From: Pleurostoma richardsiae
Lineage: Eukaryota > Ascomycota > Sordariomycetes > Calosphaeriales > Pleurostomataceae
Length of the DNA stretch: 64,000 bases
Assembly (NCBI GenBank): GCA_030052745.1
Contig: JANBVO010000017.1
Span: forward strand, 62,001 to 126,000
Direction of reading: 5' to 3'
Shown here: one piece after another, positions 55,985 to 64,000 of the stretch
Layout: the number at the start of each line of letters is the position of its first letter
Position numbering within the stretch: the stretch's first letter is position 1
Position numbers and translations under genes: made by a program
Notes under the pieces: generated by a model
What the model was told of the DNA's origin: nothing
Database searches by the model: none
Seen by the model: only the letters and a program-made list of their open reading frames with translations

Positions 55985-58107
55985 TTAGGAGAATTGCTCA
56001 TTGCTCCAAGCAAACCAGTCGAATGTGGTGTCGAAGAAGGAGTCATCCGGAGAAGGAAAGAGACCATCTGACTGCACGTCGAGGCTTTCGCCCCTTGGAC
56101 TATTCGATGTTTCTGTCGATGTCACAGGGTTTGAGGGTGTCATCGGCGAATTTGGGTCCTGGGCTAGAGAGCCCGAGGTGGGTGTTTGTTGACCTGCATC
56201 GCCTTCTGAAGATATGATGTCAGGCATGGCCATTGTCATAGTTCTCTAAGGACACTCACCTTGAGAGTAGTAGATCGATTTGACGTGTTGAACAAGTCTC
56301 CCTGTTATATCTTCCAGCTTTGCTGCGAGAGAATTCCGCGATCTGAACTTCCCCAAGAAGGCTGGCAAGTGCTCCATAGCTTCTAGGGATTCCTTGCTCT
56401 GCTCGGGGTTGATCTTGCCCTTCATGAGAATCCCTCCCCATAGGGAGCCAAACGCGGCCAAGGGGAAGTTCAAAAGCTGCCATAGGAGGCAGACGTATGG
56501 CTCCCTGAGTTCTGTCACCCCGTCACCAACACTTGCAAGTAGTCTCAGCATCTGCTGAGCCGGGCGGGTGCCCTGCGCCCGCAACTCCCTAGAGGACGCC
56601 GTGAGCAGGACGAGGAGGGAATAGTAGTGAAATTGCAGGACCTGTAGGCCGAGATCAACGGTGGCTGCACCGCTCGCGCTAAGGAGCGGTTTTTCCGCAA
56701 GCGCAGCAGCCTCAAGAACCTAAAATGGATATGAGCCGCCTTAGTTGCAGATGTGGAATGAGAATACTCTCACCTCGGTCGCCTGGCAATGCCATGACTC
56801 CAGGCTCTCTTTGACTGCACGTACATCGTCCGAGGCTTGTCCATAAAGGCAATTCCAGATATCGGCCACCACGCGTGACAGGAGGTGCATCTGGTGGGTG
56901 TAGTGCGCGTTGAACAATGCGGGCATGCCACTTGTTGGATGGTGAGACTCAGAAGGCAAGAGTTTTTGAAGACTTGGAAGGGGAATCTCGGTTGCCATCT
57001 CGCGGTGGAAGGTCGGCGGCCTGCACAAGTTGAGTGCCAGAGCCTTGTCCATGACATTCAAACGCCAGAAAAGCATGATCCGCCGCTCACGGGTCGGAGC
57101 GTCCAGGCGCCAGTGAGTGACACCCAAGGCTTGCAGCATCATGCAAGCTTTGCTTATCAGCGCCCAGCAAATGGAAGGCGTCATAAACTCTTCGCCGTGG
57201 CAGGCTAATATGACTAGAGCCTGGATACTCAAGACGCTCGGCTCCAGCAGCACCCTGACATCATTGAATGCCAGCCAAAGGTTGCTTCTCAACTTCGTCT
57301 TCGTCGATTCGTCCGCCGGATTGGTGGACGACACAACCCTCAATGCAATAGTATAGAACATGACCAGCCAAGCTCGGTCGTCTACCTGGTGCGGACGTGA
57401 CGCCGCCAAGTGGTCGAGTACCTCTGAAGGTACGGAAGTGAGCAGGAGCCTTTCTTTCTCGAGAGTGGCGATGAGCGCTGTAGTCCGGGGCATCAGAAGA
57501 GTCAGGCACAACAAAAGAGTAGCACGTACCGTCCACCCAAGGACGGACTTGATCGTTCTCGAACAGAAAATAATCAGTCTCTGCCCCATCGGCGAGCGCG
57601 TTGAACGCAGAAGAGTCTTGTCGGGCTGCGCCAAATTCTTCTAGTAGCGATGCAAGGGTTCCCAGAGACTGATGGTCCCTGCCTAGAAGCAGCTGTAGCC
57701 GCTCCTGTGTCGTGCTATTAGCGATTTCGGATGGGATCTGAGGATGCTGTCGTAGACCGCCACATCTCGTTCCGGTAGGTGCTTCTCGATTATGAGTTGG
57801 AAGTCTACTGTGATCCTTCTGCCTTCTACTGCGACGGATGACTCCAGAGCGGGAATAGGAGCAGGGAATGCCTTCGGCCCTGCAGCGTTGGCATCCCGAT
57901 CGATTGCGCGAGCATCCAACCTGTGTTTAAACACGTCAAATCTACGACCCCGGCTTACTTAGAAAGGGTGTCCGCACCTTGCGGGAGCGGCATGCATCGC
58001 ACTGCGAAGCGTCTTCATTAGCACTAGCTTATCGAGAAGCAAGCGGACGACGTAGTGTAACGTACAGAATACTGCGCGAGCGGTTCGGCCATCTCCAGAT
58101 GAGACAT
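55985..58107 (-). CDS. Zn2Cys6 transcription factor with split zinc cluster
   Basis: Six exons (58107-58066, 58001-57978, 57920-57530, 57477-56774, 56719-56260, 56205-55985) give 613 residues. The zinc cluster is distributed over two exons, one of which is only 24 nt (CDACRSRK). Joined by splicing it reads Cys 15-x2-18-x6-25-x6-32-x2-35-x6-42, with VGCSRNRSGCQRCRAEGIPC in exon 3. A basic region (VIRRSRRQKDHSRLP) follows. The helical fungal_trans-like part spans about 150-450, with LIATLEKERLLLTSVPSEVL, RAWLVMFYTIALRVV and RRIMLFWRLNVMDKALAL. The C-terminus is acidic and Phe-rich (DDSFFDTTFDWFAW), a likely activation segment. It is a nuclear regulator divergent from the DHA2 gene 458 nt away, so that carrier is a plausible target. 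Confidence 0.9.
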
Positions 58108-58565
58108 AGGGTAGAAGCTGCGTCGAGTCGAAGTTATAGAGGAGGTTGAAAGGGAGAAAGGAAAGCTCGGTATTTACGGAAGCTGATGGTTTATGTATCC
58201 CCCGCTGCCCCATAAGCCAATCACTGTCCACCCTTATTCGCGTTCTAACTCCCGGCCAACTTCCGTGGGCAGCCATATCCTCCGTAAGCTCCGGTGGCTT
58301 ACACCGGGGTTTAGTAAACCACGACAAGCGGCAACACGCAACCCCTATATCTCGGCCTTTCCTGGGGCCCAACAAACAATACCCAGCCTTGATCTATTTC
58401 TTTTTCCCTCAAATAGTTGAGTCTGACAACTTCCTTATGACCTCAAAAGTCTCTGTAGACCACAACTTCTTCAACATTTTCTTCGTACGCTGCCGCCAAC
58501 GTCGACCACGGCAATAGTTCCCGGCTCTGGGTCCAGCTCTCGCTCACTTGGGCAGACACAGCACT
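58108..58565. other. Divergent spacer between Zn2Cys6 factor and DHA2 carrier
   Basis: This 458-nt region is the likely shared control region. A pyrimidine-rich stretch is visible from about 58,385 to 58,415. No gene was seen. Confidence 0.45.
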
Positions 58566-60603
58566 ATGTCGCGACCTTTGACTCCCGAAAGTGCCAAGTT
58601 GGCTTCCAAAGATCCCGCAGGCCTGGAGATGTCAGCGGCCGGCGAGACGGCCGGCGACGATGCGATGGACAATCCTGACCATAGCACGCCCGACAACGCC
58701 GATCAGTATCCTTCGACCCTGAAGACTGTATTCATCCTCGTCTCTGTTTTTCTAAGCATGTTTCTTGTTGCTCTGGACAGAACCATCATCTCAACGGTAT
58801 GAACTGCCTCCAGCCACCAGAGATGACTTGCGCAAGAGTCTAGTTTTCGCGTTGCAAAACCACGTGCTGACTGTATCGAACCAGGCCATCCCGCGTATTA
58901 CCGATGAATTCAAGTCCCTCCCTGACGTTGGTTGGTACGGGAGTGTATACCTGTTGACATGCTGCGCGTTCCAGCTGCTGTTTGGAAAGCTCTACGCCTT
59001 CTACTCCGTCAAGATTGTTCTTCTCACAAGCATCCTTTTGTTCGAGGCTTCCTCTGCCCTCTGTGGAGCTGCCCCCAACTCGGTGGCCTTCATTGTCGGA
59101 AGAGCAATATCTGGAATCGGTGCTGCTGGAATCTTCGCCGGAACAGTCAGTCTGCAGTATTCCCTCCCCAACCAGCCTCAGATGCTAACTAGTGTTCCCG
59201 ACAGATTGTGTCCGTTGTCCACACTGTTCCTCTTGCGAAGCGCCCAACAATCCAAGGCGCCATGGGCGCCATCATGGGCATCACCACAGTCGTTGGCCCC
59301 TTGATTGGCGGCGCCTTTACCTCAAATGTTACATGGAGGTAAGGCCGGACCTATTGCCACGTGAATATGGTCTTCGAAATCACCAGGCCTGGTGCTAACG
59401 GGATTTCAGGTGGTGCTTCTATATTAATCTACCCTTTGGTGGCCTGGCAATGGTCGTCATCTTCTTTTTTTTCAAGGTCCCCGACCGGGATACAGTGAAA
59501 CTTCCGTGGACACAGAAGCTCTCGCAGCTTGATGCCCCTGGCACTGCCCTCCTGGTACCTGGTGTGGTTTGTCTTCTGCTGGCGCTACAGTGGGGCGGCC
59601 AGACATATGCTGTGAGTGTTGTACATTGTCATATTGACTTCCCAATGTATTGACAGCGGTTAGTGGAAAAACGGGCGTATCATTGCCCTGCTAACTCTCG
59701 CGGGGGTGTTTCTCATTGCCTTCGTTGCCGCCCAAATCTTGCTTCCAAAGACGGCAACTATCCCCCCGCGCATTGTCAAGCAGCGAAGCGTCGCTGCCGC
59801 CTTCTGGTCAATCATAATGATTGGCTCTTCGCAGTACATCTACGGTAAGAGGAATACGCGCCGGAGCGAGTCAACCGCGTGACTGAGTCTTCACAGTGTA
59901 CTACGTACCGATCTGGTTCCAGTCCATAAAGGGTGTTGATGCCGTGCAATCCGGCATTCGACTTCTTCCTCTAATGCTTGGAATGGTCGTCGCCTCAGTC
60001 CTAACGGGACTCCTCAACCAGAGAGTTGGATACTACACGGCCTTTGGCATCGCAGGAGCTTGCATGATGTCTGTTGGGACCGGCCTCCTCACAACTCTAC
60101 AGATCGACACAAGCGAAGCAAGGTTGATCGGTTACCAGCTCCTGTACGGGTTCGGTATGGGCATGTGCTTCCAGACGCCTAACCTCGCCACCCAGACTGT
60201 TCTGCCAAAGCGTGATGTGCCAATGGGGCTGGCGCTGATGTTCTTCGGTCAGCTCGTGGGCGCAGCGGTGTTCGTTTCTGTGGGGCAGAATGTGCTCGAC
60301 AACCAGCTCTTGAAGAGGCTCTCTGGGATCCCTGGGTTCAGCAAGAGCCTCGTCACATCGGGGGGCGCTACATCTATACTAGACTCCGTCCCTCCGGAAC
60401 TACGGGGAACAGTCCTCAAGGCCTACAATGAGGCGCTCCGGAGCGTATTTCAGATTGGGTTGGTCCTGGCGTGTCTTGCCGTCCCCGGTGAAGCAATGCT
60501 AGAGTGGAGAAGTATCCTCAAGGAACCGGAGGTAAAGGTCGGCACTGAGAAGGGCGGACAGGGTGATGCGCAAGGAGCCAGTCCCACGGCTTCGGAGAGT
60601 TAA
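58566..60603 (+). CDS. MFS transporter, DHA2-type (14-helix)
   Basis: Six exons (58566-58796, 58885-59145, 59205-59338, 59410-59611, 59664-59844, 59897-60603) give 571 residues. Helix 1 reads [13 protein letters not shown], followed by [55 protein letters not shown] and [13 protein letters not shown]. These are typical marks of the fungal DHA2/efflux-pump group. The later helices continue [20 protein letters not shown] and [20 protein letters not shown]. It probably exports a toxic or secondary compound at the plasma membrane. It is divergent from a Zn2Cys6 factor, an arrangement often seen for pump/regulator pairs. All junctions keep frame. The fifth acceptor is GGTTAG rather than an earlier CAG. 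Confidence 0.93.
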
Positions 60604-62101
60604 TGCATGTGAAACCTGAAGTGGCACAGGCCATGCCTGGCTAGACAGCATCAAGTTGAGCTGCTTTCTAGCTTTTGTTCGGGACTCAACTGCGAGCCGA
60701 TGCAAGCGGCAACCCGATTAACAACCACGAAATACCGCATTGTATTTCACTCTGAACTTGCACTGCGGTTCTTCCAGGGGATGTGTTTCTACCCAGAATC
60801 TACACAGGATTCCGCAGCTTAACATCCTAACAACTGTACAGTACAACACGTAAGATGAAAGAGTCACATTTCAATAAATAAGATAGATATGTCAGCTTAG
60901 ATAGATACTTAGTTAAAGGAGAGTCTCCCCTGCTGATGGATATCTGCTCTATAACAATACGGAAAGCCTTTGGAACCGAGTCCCGATATACGCTCACCGA
61001 ATGCCAGCTTCTCGGTGCCACACCCTCCCTCGGCTGTTTATTGCCCGGCAGAGCGATATCATTCCCAGCTGCACCATGCATTCTCTTCTCCATGCTGCAC
61101 TCTCGGGCTCTTCCTTGCCGATCTGTGGCTCCTTTCTGTGCAGTATGCCGTACCTTGCATTCCTTTCTGCCGGATCTAGTGGGTAATCCTCGGCTCTTCA
61201 GCGGGCCATGCTCGGAAAACCCCGCGCTCCCCCGCCTCTGGCAGGCCTGGATGGACGCGACCCAGCAGTCCGGTCAGTTCTCCGGATCCCCCTTTTCCCA
61301 CATCCTTCAGTCTGGGGTTGTTGACGCGAGACCTGAAATGCTGGCGTGCGCAGCGATGTCCCCGCGCACTAGTCCTCTCTCTTCATGGCCTTTCCACACT
61401 ATTGGCAAGCCGAAGATGCCGGCCGGGCATGTGATTGGCACTACACGCGTGCATCAATCGAAGCCAATGGGCCTAAGTTACTCCTATTCCGGGGCCACCC
61501 GGTTGTCCTGGTTCGAGAACACGGCGAAGTCTGGCTGGCGGACGACAATCTGTGTCTAATGTCTGTGTTCCAGGTTCTTTCCCATGGGAACCACTGGAAG
61601 GACGACTTGAGTACCAAACAGAAACCGACACGTGTAGCTGAAGTCATACTATGTAGGCATGATTAGATTAGATCTCTACCCGTGATGTGCGTGCCATGGG
61701 GACACACTAGCGTTATGTCAATATGGAGGAGGTGGACTTGGTGGCGTTCTCGACCCTCCAGTACAGCAGTGAACAGACAACAAAGACAGGTTTCTCGGGT
61801 CATCGGTCCCCGACAGCGCTCTTTGTGCCAAGGGCCGTCTTCCTAATCTTCATGACTCGGATCATTATTCGCACGAGTCCCAAGACATGGGGTCGGTCGA
61901 TGCAAACCCCACACCCCAGAATCCGGGGCGAGCTGTCAAGATCAGACTGCTCCAGATCCACGAGCATTTGAGCAACATATATCCCCCCTTGCACAGACGC
62001 AGCCTCTCGAGGGGTCTTGATCATTCATACGCTCGAACCGACCCAGGCGCCTTTCTTTGCAGACCATCCCCCAATCCAAAGCAGCCGTTGTTCCATCCGA
62101 C
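60604..62101. other. 1.5-kb spacer upstream of the sugar porter gene
   Basis: A 207-codon plus-strand frame (60936-61559) has no motif, is Ser/Pro-rich and is judged fortuitous. A CTTTCTTTGCAG just before the sugar-porter start (about 62049-62060) looks like an acceptor, so an untranslated 5' exon may lie here. Confidence 0.5.
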
Positions 62102-63803
62102 ATGGAGAAGCCCGAGGTAGATATGCAGGTCGAGCGGCCCCTGCCGGATGATCAGCATCCGAGCATCGGCCATAACATCAACGAAATCCACGGCCGCGCG
62201 ATCCAGCAGCAGGAGCACCAGCGAGGATACTTGGAGACTCTCCGGAAAGATCCCTGGCTCTTGTTCTGGATGGGAGTCATGCTCTGGACTCTCGGCGTGC
62301 GAGGATTTGAGAGCCAGTCATCCAGCTCTGTGATCAGCATCCCTTACTTCAAGAAGAGATTCGGAACCCTCCAAGATGGCGAATACTTTATCGAGACGAA
62401 GTGGCAGTCCGCTCTTAACGGCGGGGGTAATGCCGCCGCCATCGTTGGCGCGTGGGCCGGCTCCTACTTCGCCGACATGGTCGGAATCAAGCCCGTCGTC
62501 CGTGAGTAGCTTCCTCAACCATCTCAGTTCCTATCCATCGTCTGTGTTTCACTGGCACTGACCCAACATGTCAAAAGTTGTGGCGACTGTGATCAATCTT
62601 GCCTCAGTCGGCATCGAATTTGCAAGCACCTCCGTGGCCATGTTTTTCGGCGGCAAGATGCTGAACTTCGTGGCCATTGGGGCTTTCCTCAATGTCTGCA
62701 CCGCCTACGTCGCCGACGTGTCCCCGCTGGCCATCCGAGCCTCCGCTATTGGCTTCTGCAACCTGTCCCAGTGTATCGGTCCCTTCATCTCGGCCATCAT
62801 GTCTTACTACACCTCTCAGTGGGATTCAGACTGGTCTTGGAGAGCCCTAGTCTGTGCCCAGTGGGGATTCGCCGCTGTTGGTTTCGCCGGGCAGATCTTC
62901 CTGCCCGAGTCCCCCGTCTTCTTGGTCCGGAAGGGCAAGATGACGGCCGCTAGGAAGTCGCTGGGTCGCCTGTATACGGACCCCAGCGATGCCGACGGCC
63001 ATCTGGAGCGCATCAAGTTGACTCTGGAGGAGGCGGAGACGAAGAGCTCTGGATCGTTCATGGACTGCTTCCGTGGCACCAACCTGCGCCGAACTCTGAT
63101 CGCCATCCTTGTATTCCTTGCTGAGCCGATGTCTGGACTTGGCTTCGTCTCCTCATATGGCTCCCTGATGTACCAGTACCTGGGTATCTCCGATCGCCAG
63201 TCGTTCTTGATCCAGATTGGAGCACAGATTCTATCCATGTCTGGTGCCACCATCGCTTTCCTTGTCGGGGACTTCTATGGTCGTCGACCTATGTACCTTG
63301 CCGGATGCATCGGCCTTACACTGCTGCTGTTGTGCATGGGCATCTCAGGCTCGATCAACACCGCCGCCGCGACCACAGCGTCTGTGGGTTTTTACACCAT
63401 GTACAACTTCTTTTACAACGTCGGTGTCGGATCCACGGTCTATGCCATTGCTGGTGAGATACCGACCTCCGTCCTGCGAGCCAAGTCCCTTGCCCTCGCC
63501 ATGAACGTCTCGAATGCCATGAACACCATGTGGTCGTTCGTGTGCCCCTACATATTCAACCCGGGTTACGGTAACCTCAAGGCCAAGATCGGGTTCATCT
63601 TCGGCGCCATCATGCTCATCTGGGCTTTCTTGGCATACTTCTTTGTCCCGGAGACCCGCAGACGGACGTACGAGGAGCTGGACGAGCTGTTCATGAACCG
63701 CGTCCCAACTCGCGAGTTCCGCAAGTACGTGACTGTGGCCGAACGTCGCGCCGCTGAGGCCTACAGCACGGAGAAGAAGACTATGGATGCCGACGCGGCG
63801 TGA
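62102..63803 (+). CDS. MFS sugar porter (hexose/maltose-like)
   Basis: Two exons (62102-62501, 62578-63803) give 541 residues. The sugar-porter features include FGTLQDGEYFIETKWQSALN, then GGKMLNFVAIGAFLNVCTAY, LPESPVFLVRKGKMTAARKS (PESP motif), GDFYGRRPMYLAGCIGL (the second R-x-G-R-R type loop), SVLRAKSLALAMN and FFVPETRRRTYEELDELF (the PETR motif). Residues before the first helix (about 1-50) are a long polar tail, normal for fungal alpha-glucoside transporters. It should carry hexoses or disaccharides with protons across the plasma membrane. The specificity is unresolved. A few extra N-terminal residues might come from an upstream exon. Confidence 0.93.
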
Positions 63804-64000
63804 GAGACAACACGTTAGGTGCAACCCTGATTGAACTGTGTTTATATCAACGGCAAAGCGTCTGCCGAGGCGGTTACTGTATCACTGAAGTTGGGCTCTT
63901 CGTCCTCCTCTATCGACTCACCGCTGCATTTACCACTCTGAGATAATGAGCAATCCATGGTCCATGTTTAGCTCTGTGACCTATAAGAAACTCCTCCGTA
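63804..64000. other. 3' flank of the sugar porter gene to window end
   Basis: About 200 nt with no feature recognised. Confidence 0.4.

Noticed and set aside
60936-61559. 207-codon plus-strand frame upstream of the sugar porter
   Set aside because: Ser/Pro/Cys-rich with no recognisable domain and several overlapping frames; it looks like promoter DNA.
1-64000. Retrotransposon, DNA transposon or virus-like insertions
   Set aside because: No reverse transcriptase, integrase, transposase or capsid motifs and no long terminal or inverted repeats were seen by eye; short decayed pieces in the spacers could be missed.

Overview
The window reads as nuclear DNA of a filamentous ascomycete (Pezizomycotina, probably Sordariomycetes). 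Genes are split by short introns, mostly 50-80 nt, with GTRNGT donors, CTAAC/CTGAC-like branch sites and YAG acceptors. Coding DNA is clearly more GC-rich than the spacers. The families are typical of plant-associated ascomycetes: Zn2Cys6 regulators, DHA2 and sugar-porter MFS carriers, NCS1 permease, GH43 enzymes, a secreted AA8 haem domain, DUF6594 and GT92. I supported 25 protein-coding genes and rebuilt their exons by hand from splice signals and reading phase. I saw no rRNA, tRNA, CRISPR array, or recognisable transposon or virus-like element.

Layout. 0.9-10.8 kb: F-box-like protein, FMN alpha-hydroxy-acid dehydrogenase, class I methyltransferase, a DUF4185-like beta-propeller protein, a threonine aspartase/asparaginase-2 enzyme, and mitochondrial TIM17. 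13.1-22 kb: DUG2 (WD40 plus M20 peptidase, glutathione breakdown), a secreted class II-like haem peroxidase with a long C-terminal extension, and a DUF6594 membrane protein. The two large spacers are here (10.8-13.1 and 18.9-20.9 kb).

23.0-36.0 kb is the most coherent block: a Zn2Cys6 regulator, a PuuE-type (allantoinase-like) polysaccharide-deacetylase-fold enzyme, an amidase-signature hydrolase, a DHA2 exporter, a Fur/Dal4-type NCS1 permease and an SDR. Two pairs are divergent, and their shared promoters carry HGATAR sites of the type used by GATA nitrogen regulators. I infer a nitrogen-scavenging cluster: a permease imports a cyclic ureide or imide, the PuuE-like enzyme opens the ring, and the amidase releases ammonia. 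The substrate is not known.

36.3-45.5 kb carries secreted carbohydrate-active genes: GH43 with a LamG/CBM66-like tail, a stand-alone AA8 cytochrome domain, and a ten-exon GH43 exo-beta-1,3-galactanase-like enzyme with CBM35. A regulator-like gene and a small G/V/T-rich protein lie among them. 45.7-64 kb holds a methyltransferase, a class I glutamine amidotransferase-like protein, a C2H2 factor whose predicted frame contains a stop, a 12-bp minisatellite, an OTT_1508-type deaminase, a GT92-like glycosyltransferase, a second Zn2Cys6 factor, a second DHA2 carrier and a sugar porter.
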